A model generated the notes under the pieces. That model saw only the letters and a program-made list of their open reading frames with translations, ran no database searches and was not told where the DNA came from. Of a DNA stretch of 64,000 nucleotides, positions 1 to 10,700 are shown in pieces. Source of the DNA: Distichodus sexfasciatus (Eukaryota > Chordata > Actinopteri > Characiformes > Distichodontidae); contig JAVGVS010000538.1 in the NCBI GenBank assembly GCA_032718565.1, forward strand, positions 1-64,000. The letters run 5' to 3'. The translations under genes were made by a program, and so were the position numbers. Positions within the stretch are counted from its first letter, which is position 1, and each line of letters starts with the position of its first letter.

Positions 1-42
<42 letters not shown>
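1..42. repeat. (AAT)n microsatellite at window edge
   Basis: Uninterrupted AAT triplets run from the first base to about base 42, so the array is cut by the window edge. No coding role is visible. Confidence 0.95.
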
Positions 43-149
43 TTTTCTCCATATTTCTGTTATTTCCCTTTATCTCTTTATTTCTAAGTTATTTTAAGGT
101 TCTATTGTTCTCCTTGTTATTTTATTCTTATTTTTAAATGTTCTGCCTT

Positions 150-240
150 AATTGCATAGTCAAAGAGCGGATCAGGATACATTTCACTGCATGTTGTACC
201 TGTATAATTTGCATGTGACAAATAAAGAATCTTGAATCTT
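150..240 (+). repeat. Dispersed repeat, 3' tail
   Basis: The stretch with GAGCGGATCAGGATACATTT and the tail ACAAATAAAGAATCTTGAAT recurs at 39540-39615 with near-identical wording. The tail resembles the 3' end of a non-LTR element or SINE. The family is not assigned. Confidence 0.5.
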
Positions 241-1150
241 GATCAGGAAGTTATTAGATAATATCATATTTAAATTAGAAAACAATTTGGTTCGATCCAG
301 ACTTTCATACATCTGTATATACAGTATTTTGTATACATTTACCTTTACATTTACATTTATCTTTCCATATTGTATTTTAATTTCCAAATTTCCTAATTTT
401 TCCTTATTTTTCTAGCAAAATATCAAGAAATCATTGTGCTAGAAAAAGAAGACAATACAATAATTTGTTGCAGCGTGTCTATGTGTCATATATGTATACC
501 AGATAAAATATGGAATAAATAATCCAATTCAATTTGGAAATTCAAATACAAGATGGAAAGAAAGGTAAATGTAAACGTAAATATAAATGTATACACTATA
601 CTGTACGTACAAAGGTTTGTGAGTCTGGAATGAGCCAAACTATTCCCTAACCTAATTATTATTACAGAACAAAAAGTGGAAAAAATGTTAAACAAACCAA
701 AATACTTCTCTTTTTACCAGAACATTTTGCATCTCATGAAGTTTGAACAGTAGGTCAAATAGGGACTGTAAGGAACTGTGTACCAACTCTACGTCTGTAC
801 AACACAGGTGATGCTCTCAAACACCTTTAAAAAGCAAGAAATCCAACAAATTAACTCTTGACAAGGCAAATGTGATAACTGACAACCATTTCAGGTGAAT
901 ATCTCGTGAATCTGACTGAAAGGATGTCAAGATTGTGCAAAGCTTTTACCAAATCATCAATGCAAAATGTGGTATAATACTCATAAAATGTGTCTTCAAA
1001 ATGCTTCTCATACTGTGAACATATTGCATGATTACATAATCTTAGTTCAGATTGTTATCTTCGTTATTTATTCAAATCCACTGCCCACATTCTCTACTTC
1101 TAGTTCATTCATGTCCTGACTTTTCTCATTCTGTACATTCTGACTGTACA
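241..1150. other. AT-rich sequence, no gene seen
   Basis: Only short AT-rich chance reading frames are present. I see no splice-bounded exon with recognisable protein content and no structural RNA. Confidence 0.5.
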
Positions 1151-1154
1151 AGTA

Positions 1155-1717
1155 AACTGTAAATCTTCTTCTTCCTCCTCTTTCGGCTTTTCCCTTCAGG
1201 GGTCGTCACAGCGAATCATCTGTCTCCATTTAGTCCTATCCTCTGCATCCTCTACCCTCACACCAACTAACTTCATGTCCTCTTTCACCGCATCCATAAA
1301 TCTCCTTTTTGGTCTTCCTCTCAGCCTCCTGCCTGGTGGCTCCAACCTCAGCATCCTTCTACCTATGTACTCATTGTCTCTCCTCTGGACATGTCCAAAC
1401 CATCTCAGTCTGACCTCTCTGACTTTATCTCCAAAACATCTACCATGAGCTGTCCCTCTGATGAATTCATTCCTGATCCTATCTATCCTCGTCACTCCCA
1501 AAGAGAACCTCAACATCTTGAGCTCTGCAACCTCCAGTTCTGCCTCCTGTCTTTTCCTCATTGGCACTGTCTCCAAACCATACAACATGGCTGTTCTCAC
1601 TACTGTCTTGTACACCTTTCCTTTCATTCTTGCTGAAACCCTTTTATCACACATCACACCTGACACTTTTCTTGCACTCTCTTTCAAATGCATGTTTTTC
1701 CATTTGTAGAGCAACAT
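1155..1717 (-). mobile_element. Non-LTR retrotransposon (LINE) C-terminal fragment
   Basis: On the minus strand an open frame at 1196-1717 (about 173 codons) encodes the C-terminal region that follows the reverse-transcriptase core in a common fish LINE family. Landmarks are KVYKTVVRTAMLYGLETV, the block GHVQRRDNEYIGRRMLRLEP, the basic stretch RGRPKRRFMDAVKEDMKLVG, and the end RQMIRC followed by a stop. The 3' tail is a run of GAA/AAG-rich bases at about 1155-1185. A homologous and longer copy lies on the plus strand at 20410-21195. The element is 5' truncated, with no RT active site here, so it is dead. The clade (RTE-like or other) is not assigned. Confidence 0.85.
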
Positions 1718-1849
1718 TCATATTCTATTTATATTTGTATCTATTACATAAAACACATTTTCAATCTTTTTGCTCTTAATTTCTTAGCCCCAATCACCAA
1801 AGCAAATTCCTCCTATGTGACAACAAACTTGGCAATATATTTCATACTG

Positions 1850-2001
<152 letters not shown>

Positions 2002-2288
2002 TGCATATACTAACCTTAGTGTAGCCTGCGATTCTCCGCTTGACCACTAGGGGACGCTGTTTTACATATCTACATATATTTATATCTGCATATACACTAC
2101 CAAGGTAAATCTAAATAAAGCTCATTAAATAAACAAATAAAACTAAAATAAAGCCAATCTAAAATTTAAACAAAGAAAAACTCTCAATTTAACAATGTGA
2201 TGGATTCACTGAGTTTTCTCCTACATTTGCGACATTAAAGTTTCTTCTCTCGCAACAGCCATAAATTTGCCAAAACCCGCAGACACTA

Positions 2289-2296
2289 TGACGTCA
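2289..2296. promoter_or_regulatory. CRE-type palindrome upstream of CMBL
   Basis: A perfect TGACGTCA palindrome lies about 840 bp upstream of the CMBL copy 1 ATG, just before a TATA-like ATATAAAA at about 2349-2356. This is a motif match only. Role in CMBL transcription is inferred from position. Confidence 0.35.
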
Positions 2297-2399
2297 GAGA
2301 ATAGCTCATACATTTTTCATAATTTATTACCCTACATTATTGTAATCATATAAAAACGTATGTGCTTTGCGCCGTTTTAAAAGAAAGGCATTTTGAGAA

Positions 2400-2640
2400 G
2401 TTAAGTGCAGACAGAAGTACAGGAGAAACGTTGCGATTTAAAAGGTTAAATATCAGCTTTTTCGTTTGTTCAGTTGCTGTCGTAGATCGAGAGTAGTTTT
2501 TATGACGATTAAAAGAGAAAAGGGCCTTGTTTGACTAAAGAAGTGCAGGGAGGACTACAGGTGAAACGTTCCGAGTTAAAAACTGTGAATATCAACGTGT
2601 TGCATTGAAGAGAGTCCTCAGTTGCTCAGTTGCTCCGTTG
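2400..2640 (+). repeat. Diverged tandem duplication, probable CMBL 5' leader/promoter region
   Basis: Two related blocks about 138 bp apart share AAGTGCAG, then a GGAGAAACGTT or GGTGAAACGTT motif, then GTTAAA, ATATCA and CAGTTGCT. They start near 2403 and near 2541. The segment sits between a TATA-like motif (about 2349) and the first coding exon of CMBL (3133), so it may contain the untranslated first exon. No splice donor could be chosen with confidence. Confidence 0.4.
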
Positions 2641-3132
2641 CATTCGTGAGGTTCGTCAGAATAACTCGTTTCCAGCGGTCAGGTTGCTCAGAATCTAGAA
2701 ATTAACTGTTTTTGTGCTTGTTTTGTCCTTAGACCTCGATTTAAAACCAAAATCTGAGGTAAAACACATGAAAAATCTCGCATCATGTATACTATTCGTC
2801 CTCTTAAATGATGGAGATGTATAATCTTAGCCTGGAGGAGACAGCACAAGTTACTGTATGAGACCATTTTATTTATTAACATTAAATAACAAATGTGTTA
2901 CGTATTTATTAATGATACTAATAAATATTGGGTTAATATATCAGTAAATTAGTTTAGCCTAATAAAAATGGTCATGTGATCACAATGCCCCCTTTCCTAA
3001 CTAATGAATGCTTGAGACTCAGCATAAAATGTATGACAGATTTCTTGAGCATTTTACAAATTCATGCTGTTTGTACAATGTTCATTTATTCCCTTAAATG
3101 ATGACAACATTGTGGTAATCTTTCTTTCACAG

Positions 3133-6100
3133 ATGGCCAACAATTCCACACCCACATCGTGCTGTTACATCAAAGACAAGGAGGAATATGGGAGTCTGGG
3201 GAAAGAAGTTGACATCGAGCATCTTAAAGCTTACGTAGTGAAGCCGGACGCTCCTACAGATCAGGCCGTGATCGTGATTCAGGACGTCTACGGATGGCAG
3301 ACGCCCAACATCAGATACATAACTGACATGATATCTGGAGCTGGATATATGTGAATATACCCTCAGCTTATAATTAATAACCCTCATCTAATTAATATAT
3401 TAATATCAGTCATTTTTTCTGATCCAGAATGATCTTAATGACAGGGATAGTCTACCAACCCAATTGTGGAAATGCTCAGGTTTGAACCCACGACCTCTCA
3501 TTTGTAGCAGCCTGGATACTCGGTTAAATTTTTACGCTGAATTGTAAGTGAGTGGTTATTTGTCATTCTAAACACACCACAGCACACGGCTTCCATGAAG
3601 GGGTGGTACCTTTGCTAGTCCCGGGACTTGAACTGGTAAACGTCCAATCTCATACACCAACTTCCCAACTGTTAGGGGCAGTTGGTAGTATAGCAGTTAG
3701 GGAGACTCACTTTTATGAGATTTATGTTTATGTTTAAGACTAAAGGTGTTAATACACTATACAGGGGCTGTATGTACTGAAATCTGCAAAATAATTTACA
3801 TTTACATTTACAGTATTTAGCAGACGCTCTTATCCAGAGCGACTTACAACAGTGCTTTGTGGTCCACAACTGTTCTTAGATCTGTAAGCTATGTCAACAA
3901 CTGTAGTTAAACCAAATTACCACAGACTAAGTTTTATACTTTAACGAAAAATGGGTTAGAGAAAACGAAAGTTCACAGACAGACACACGTTAGTGGGTGT
4001 TTTGTTGTTTTGTTTTTGGAAGGGTAAGACAACATAAATTAGTCCCCTAGATACTCTTTGAAGAGGTGTGTCTTCAGAGGACGTTTGAAGACAGCAAGGG
4101 ACTCGGCCGTTCTAACGGCAAGCGGAAGTTGGTTCCACCACTGAGGAGCCAGCACTGCAAAGAGTTTCGATGCATGTTTTCCTCTTCTCTTAAGTAGAGG
4201 TGGTTCCAAACGAGCAGCAGTTGATGCTCTCAGAGGACGAGAAGTGACATGTTGTTTAATAAGTGCTGATAGGTAAGGAGGTGCAGTTCCATCCTTGGCC
4301 TTAAAGGCAAGCGTTAGGGTTTTGAACCTGATGCGAGCAGCCACACGGAGCCAGTGCAGGTTCCGCAGCAGAGGTGTGGTGTGCGAGAATTGAGAAACGC
4401 TGAAGATAAGTCTTGCAGCTGCATTCTGGATCAGTTGAAGTGGTCGTGTTGCTTTCATTGAAAGTCCAGTCATTAGGGAGTTACAGTAGTCCAACTTAGA
4501 GAGAACCAAGGACTGGACGAGAAGCTGAGTAGTATCTGCAGGACCTAGTGAGGTTGCTAATGTGTGAAGAGAATGACAGTTCGTCATCCAGAGTGACACC
4601 AAGGTTTCTTGCCGTTTTTGAGGGGATGATAACAGAGTTATCAAAAGAAATGGCAAGGTCGAGGTTTGGTGAAGGACTGCCTTTGATGTACAAGAGTTCA
4701 GTCTTGCTAGGATTTAACTTGAGGTGGTGGGATGTCATCCAAGAAGAGATGTCAGCTAGACACTCTGAGATTCGAGTTGATACATGTTGGTCGTCTGGTG
4801 GAAAGGAGAGAATGAGTTGAGTGTCATCTGCATAACAGTGGTAGTAGAACCCATGTGCAGCTATAACCTCTCCAAGAGAACCAGTGTATAGAGAGAAGAG
4901 AAGGGGTCCTAGGACTGAACCCTGGGGAACACCAGTGGTCAGCCAAAACAATAATATATTGTATTGTAATATACAACATATTAACCGATAAATCAGATAT
5001 TAATATTCATGTAGAATATAATGTTCTAAGTAAAACGCCAAACAGGGATTTCTTACAGAGAGCAATACAAAGCTAAAACTAGACTTAAAATAATGAGATA
5101 AAATAATTAGGCATTAATAATGCATCAGTTGGATGTTGCTTGAAATTTGAAGGCAACAATTAAACTTATTAACTTACTTTAACAATTAAAGTTATAGTCT
5201 CATTTGTTCTCAGACATAGCCGTAGTTACAACTTCAAATTTTTGTTAATTTGGCAAATTTTAATTTCCGTGAATTAACTATAAAACCTTAATTGTAATGC
5301 TGAAAACATGATTAATTGATCAAGTCATTTTTTCAGGGTATATTCGCAGATAAGTGCAAGGCTCTAAGCGCAAGTTTTTCCTGAGAGACTGATTAGAAAA
5401 TTGCTTATTTCATATGAAATCACCTGCTATATGTCTTAAATGTAAACTATATACACATTTACTGTTTTACAGTGCTGTTTGCCCAGACTTTTTCGAAGGA
5501 AAGGATCCATGGGACCCCTCTGGTGGAGAGTTGTTCCAGGAGTGGCAGAAGGACAAAAAGCCTGACACTGTCCTCAAGTATGGTTTATAATGATTAGGAT
5601 GCTTTTAAACTATTTGGCTTATTTGGACTGTATAAGTAGTAGCCTAATGAATGTTTTTGTGTCCAGCGAGGTGAATGTGGTTTTGAATCATCTCAAGCAA
5701 GAGTTTGGAGCCAAACGTATTGGTGTTGTGGGATTCTGCTGGGGCGGAGCGGCTGCTCATCATATTGCCCTCCAGTATGCGGAGATCAAGGCTGCAGTCT
5801 CGTTTTATGGTGATTTTTATTTTTACTTTTAATGTCTTAATCCATTCAGGCCCAAATATAACCTGCTATCAATCAGAAAGGAAATAAGGCGGCAAGAAAA
5901 ACTGTAAAAACTCTTTTTTTGTCACTTTGCAGGAATGGCTCGGTACAAAGAGGACAATTACGAGCTCAAATGTCCAACGCTCTTCATTTTTGCCGAAAAG
6001 GACTCAGTGATACTCATTGATGAGGTACGCTCTGCCGTTACGACGCTATAAAAGTGAAATTGACATAAACAGGAGGGTTCACTAAGTGTTTCTTTGTTGA

Positions 6101-6292
6101 TAATAAATCAAGGTGAACCCATTCAAGGAGAAGCTGAAGAATAGGTGCCCCGAAGACTTCCAGGTTAAAATCTTCCCCGAGCAGACCCATGGATTTGGGC
6201 ATCGCAAAAGAGAAGACATTATGCAGGCTGACCAAATCCACGTTTATGAGGCCAGGAAGAGCATGATTCACTGGCTGAAGAAGTACATGTAA
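3133..6292 (+). CDS. cmbl: Carboxymethylenebutenolidase homolog, copy 1
   Basis: Cytosolic serine-hydrolase-like enzyme of the dienelactone hydrolase family (alpha/beta hydrolase fold). The mammalian enzyme hydrolyses esters and lactones such as the prodrug olmesartan medoxomil. Coding exons are 3133-3350, 5473-5577, 5667-5809, 5933-6024 and 6113-6292, all with AG/GT borders, giving 245 codons, the same length as human CMBL. The triad falls where expected: Cys132 in GFCWGG, Asp179 in FAEKDSV, His212 in EQTHGFGHR. The protein starts MANNSTPT just after an acceptor, so the upstream exon is untranslated. It ends WLKKYM, and AATAAA follows at 6373-6378. Intron 1 carries an antisense LINE and a SINE. 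This is the only intact copy of three in the window. CCT5 begins about 1.5 kb downstream on the same strand. Confidence 0.97.
3545..3700 (-). mobile_element. tRNA-headed SINE (minus orientation), internally deleted
   Basis: It begins with the reverse complement of the family tail (GTTATTTGTCATTCTAAACA, CACCACAGCACACGGC). It ends with the reverse complement of the head (CCCGGGACTTGAACTGGTAA ... CCAACTTCCCAACTGTTAGG). The CGGGTTCAAG-type box B remnant is visible. It sits in CMBL intron 1. The same family recurs about ten times in the window. Confidence 0.75.
3792..3850 (+). repeat. Teleost dispersed repeat (TTTACATTTACA ... CAGACGCTCTTATCC core)
   Basis: This core is shared with 43410-43470 and 43802-43960, a minus-strand copy at 31265-31375 and a decayed copy at 63880-63960. 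The head of the core is TTTACATTTACA and the body is AGCAGACGCTCTTATCCAGA. It abuts the antisense LINE at 4039-4951. Confidence 0.7.
4039..4951 (-). mobile_element. L2/CR1-type LINE, 5'-truncated, reverse-transcriptase domain
   Basis: Minus-strand frames at 4496-4951 and 4039-4656 overlap, with a frame shift between them. The first holds the RT block GVPQGSVLGPLLFSLYT followed by the YADD catalytic box (YADDTQL) and HLKLNPSKTELL. The second holds the thumb/C-terminal block SKLDYCNSLMTGL, LIQNAAARLIF and LAPQWWNQLP, and ends FKEYLGD then stop. This order is typical of L2/CR1-group LINEs. The copy is truncated at the 5' end, frameshifted, and therefore inactive. It lies antisense in CMBL intron 1. 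Confidence 0.88.
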
Positions 6293-6904
6293 ATGAAAGG
6301 AGTATGAGTGTTAGTTTAGTGAGTTTAAGTAGTAAGTTTGTTGTGATAGTAATCACATTACTTTCTGGATGAAATAAATTTAAAATGAGCGTGCTATTGT
6401 TTTTGTCTACGTTGTCATACCTTCTATTATTTGCACAGACACCTGACCAAATCTTTGGTCATTTAATCACAAGATCAGATAGTCAGAGTCTATACAGTGT
6501 GGGGTAGTATCTATCTATATGTCCGTCTGTCCATCAGACTGAAGGAATAACTCCAGTAAATGTAAATTTAAAAACTGGATAATGGATTGAAAATGGTTAT
6601 GACTAACCAGATCAGCAGTTCCCAGAGAACAAAGTGTGCGGTTGCTTTGTGCTGGTAAAATAGAAATGGTTAAAGTGGTGAAAAGGGTACAGATAATATA
6701 AGTGAATAAATGAGCCGTATAAATTACCGAAAGGGGTCAAGTGCCAAAAACTACGGTGGAAAAAGTCAGCAGGAGAAATAAAGTCAGTAGTTTAGAATAT
6801 TTCCTAAATATGTGGCAGCAATTTATCATTTTCATAAAATTTGTAAAATGTTATCTTGACTTTCTCTCTTGGAATTTCGCCGAATTACTCAAAACTAATT
6901 TTTC

Positions 6905-7085
6905 TGATCAGAATCAAAGTCAAAAGTTAACACAGAGAGACGAGATAACGTGACTCCAGTTTTAACAGAACAAACAAGGCACATACAATAGGCAATATAT
7001 AAATAGAATATCAAATGTAAACTCTAAACTAGAAACGGAATATAGAATATAAAGTTTAAACTAGAAGTAGAAAAGAGAGACATTG
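6905..7085 (-). repeat. Dispersed LINE/SINE 3'-end repeat
   Basis: It contains CAAAGTCAAAAGTTAACACA, GAGAGACGAGATAACGTGAC and runs of ATAGAATAT, matching the better-preserved minus-oriented copy at 42870-43080 and the plus copies at 28800-28925 and 42060-42790. It fills much of the CMBL-CCT5 spacer. The rest of 6300-7600 shows no gene. Confidence 0.55.
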
Positions 7086-7639
7086 GTAGGTAGACACACA
7101 TTTTATTATATTTGTTTACTCTTTTTTAATCTACACGACTAATAAAACAGAACCCGGCTTTCTATCCACGTGTACAATATTAACAAGGTCTATATTTATT
7201 AACTAAATAAATCAAGTTTCTATGATTTTTTGTACTGATTTTGATAAGTTTTTGTTGCTATTAGAAACAAAGGATTTTTTTGAAGTTTGACAGCGATACG
7301 AAGTAACGTCACAAGAACATGGCAAATACGCAATCTCTAAACTATACGTGAGGCTTTCACACGCACTCACACCCATCTTCCTGTCAATCCAATTGCTTTA
7401 TGTACATGCGGTGGCGTGCTGTGTTCTCGCGATAGTGGAACAAACCATTTTAATCGCACCTTCTTTGTTAGACTGCAGCAAATGCTTTATCGAGTGTTTC
7501 GAATAATTTTCTTCATCTGTCTCGTATTTTTATGTGATATAAGCATTCTGTGAGCGCATTTGGTTTTGTGGAAATCGAATAATTAAGAATAATTTTTAAA
7601 AGAGTGCTACCTCTAACCACCCCTAAACGATTTGGTTCG

Positions 7640-7783
7640 GTCCGCGCCGTTCTCAGACTCTTCCAGAAGTCGGCGGCACAGCGCGCGGCCGCTAACGCAG
7701 CTAACGGACCCCAATTTTACCTGAAAATAACCTAAATTCATAACAGCAGCTGCGAGGTTTTGCTGCCGCCGCCGCCTTTCACC
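7640..7783 (+). promoter_or_regulatory. CCT5 CpG-rich promoter and 5' UTR with heat-shock-element-like motif
   Basis: GC content and CpG frequency rise sharply here compared with the flanking AT-rich sequence (GCGCGCGGCCGC at about 7680). At 7661-7669 TTCCAGAAG is an inverted TTC-nn-GAA pair, the half-site arrangement bound by heat-shock factor. CCT subunit genes are known HSF1 targets in vertebrates; its use here is inferred. The start codon context is TTTCACCATGTCC. Confidence 0.6.
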
Positions 7784-10700
7784 ATGTCCACGCTTGGAAC
7801 TCTCGCTTTCGACGAGTATGGAAGGCCCTTCATTATTATCAAGGACCAGGAAAAGAAGTCTCGCCTGACCGGCCTCGATGCTCTGAAGGTAGGCGGCTAT
7901 GATTCGTTAGCCACCCGGCTTGTAGCGGGCCTTAATGTCCGCGTCGTGTTGAGTTTAATGTGTGTTAGTGTTCAGATTTGTACGCTGTGGATGGGGTTTT
8001 TGTTGATTAAATGGTTGATCTGACTCCTGTCTGTACACTTTAGCCGTGCCGGGTTCGTGTGTGCAGTTAGCATCCGTGCTAGAGGCGTGCTGAGTAACGG
8101 CACATGTGCTTTTCGGCTGCGATTGTCTCGTAAGGCTGAGCTCCGTGAAGTGGGTGTTAACGCAGCGCTGGACCGATTATCGGAGCACATATTCAATATT
8201 ATTATGGGTATCGATATTGATATTATTTATTTGAACCAGTATTCCAATAAAATAACACATCAATGCAGTAGTTTAACTGTAATGCAGTCCACTCTGTCTG
8301 AGAAAGTACCACAAATATAACATTATGCAATGTGTCTGTGATGTATCTTATGCTTCTTAAGGTGCTTTTTCTCTTTTTGCCAAAAATTACAGCACTATTA
8401 AGCTTGACCGTAGTTTTATAACCTGTTACTGATTTGTAGTAAACTAAAAATTCACATGCCAAAGTTATTTCTTTATTTATGTTTGCACAATTCTGGAAAA
8501 TTAGAAATGAGATTCTGGCATGATGTATTTTATTGAAATTTAAATATTTCACCATTGCTTTTTAAAAATGGTCCAATGGAGCGACTGGATTTGACTGCAC
8601 GGCCCTGACGTTTCAAATCAACATGTCAAGTCTGTCATGACAAATGGAGTGTGTAAAGACGAGATTTTGCTCCTGAATGTTCCACTGTGTTCTCAGTATT
8701 CTGGCACAAAAATAATTTTCATAGAAAAGTATCAGCGCATGTATTGATGCAAGAAATTGTAGACGAATCGTCATTTACAAATGAGATTGAATGCAGGTGT
8801 GAATTGAGATCGTAATTTTATTACGATTAATTGCGCAGCCCTAATTTATGGCCAGTTTTTCATTGGAGATGTTCGGGGTGACAAGGGTGGAGAGGTGACC
8901 GTCACCAACGACAGAGCTACAATTATAAAAATGTAAACGGACATACCCACAAAAATAAAAGAATGTTAAAATGTACTACTTCCCCTTTGTCTGACTGCAC
9001 CACAGTAAGCTCTGCTTTCTTCATCACAACTTGGTGATGCTAAATTAGGATTGTTAAATTATTATTAGTATTCGTACTTCTAGTAGTGTTCCTTAACATT
9101 GAAAGTTTCATTAAACATTGGGTCTCAGTCACCAACAGTTTGTAGGAAGAAATTTATTGTTAAAACCAGGTACAAGATACTAAAATAAATAGAAATAGAA
9201 GAATGAATTAAAAATGTGTATATTTAAAGAGGGTGCGAAGGCATGCAGTAATTATTTACAGTCTTTAGCCATACATAACACGGAATGAAAAAAGACATGA
9301 CATGAATGATCCAGAAGTAGACAATGTGTGTAAGCGTGCTGAGATTCACAGATGATTTGGCCTGATTTTAATGTCGGCGTTACTCAGAAGTTCTCAGAAT
9401 GAAACACATGCTAAAAGTAATTTAGGTTACGTTTTCTATTGGATTTTTTTGTCATACTAAATTTGGACACAAGATTTCATATTTACAGCAGACATGCAGC
9501 TCGGGAAAACAGTATCTCTGGTTGTAGGAGATATCACTGTGTGGCCATGTAAAATCAACATTTAAAAAAAAAGTTTTGGCAAATTATTTGAGTCCAAATT
9601 CCAAACAAAAATGCAGTCATTCATAACATTTGCAGAAAATGGCAACTGATGAAAACAAATACCATGTTGTTTAACCTGGGGTAATGCATATTGCATCTTA
9701 AGTCTTGATTACTATTTGAAAGATACAGGATATTTAGGGCCATAGCAGTGAGACTCAAAACCTTTTGCTTGTTTTTTCAGTATTAGTTCATCTGATCAGA
9801 TCATTATATCCGTTTTGATTTTGATTTGATCCTTTGTTTGATTTAAAGTATTTTGTGTTTGTCACTACATTTTAGATTGTACATGGAGCAGCATTCTAAA
9901 GTTGGTTTGTTTCACGTGAACCTGTACTAATGAGGGTTTCCTCTCTGTTTTTAGTCACACATCATGGCTGCAAAGGCAGTGGCCAATACCCTCAAGACTT
10001 CACTGGGCCCTAATGGTAAGATATACCTCTTTTGCTGACTTGCATTTTCTGAGTCTCTTGACCAACTTGGGGATTAAGGGTCTTGTTCTGGGGCCTATAT
10101 GCTGGTAGTGCTGGACTTCGAAGACAGTCAGACTCAAACTCACAACCTCATGATCCATACATGTGGTTGTGATGATACTTAGCTCACAAGACAATATAGG
10201 ATATTGGGTCCACAAGAAAGAGGTGATGTTTTAACACTGTTTTAAAGAAAACTGTACATTAACTTGTTCAGATTGTGCAATATAAAATTAAAACGTGATA
10301 GAGGCGTAATCTTTGCTAAATTAAAAGTTAGCAATTTTCCATAATTCCATTTTAGACTTTCCATTCCGCATTTAGAGGCTTTTTGAGGAACATAAATATT
10401 AATTAAACAATGGAACATGTGGTTGTAATGTGGTATGTGAAGGTGGTGAAATGAGGATGAAAGGGCATAGACAAATTGCAAGTTATGCTGTTTGTGTCTC
10501 TGAATGTTTTTGGAATTTATTAAATGAATTTCCATTCCTGTGATTGGCTGTTTTTTCGCACATTTTTAACACATTACCAAGTGGAGCAAGTGTGAAGGCG
10601 GAGTTGCAGAAATGCAGTCAGAGTTGAGCGCGTACAGATTCCAGATTTTAAATTATTTTTTCATCACAAGATGAATTCGAAAGTGCATAAATTAGTGTAT

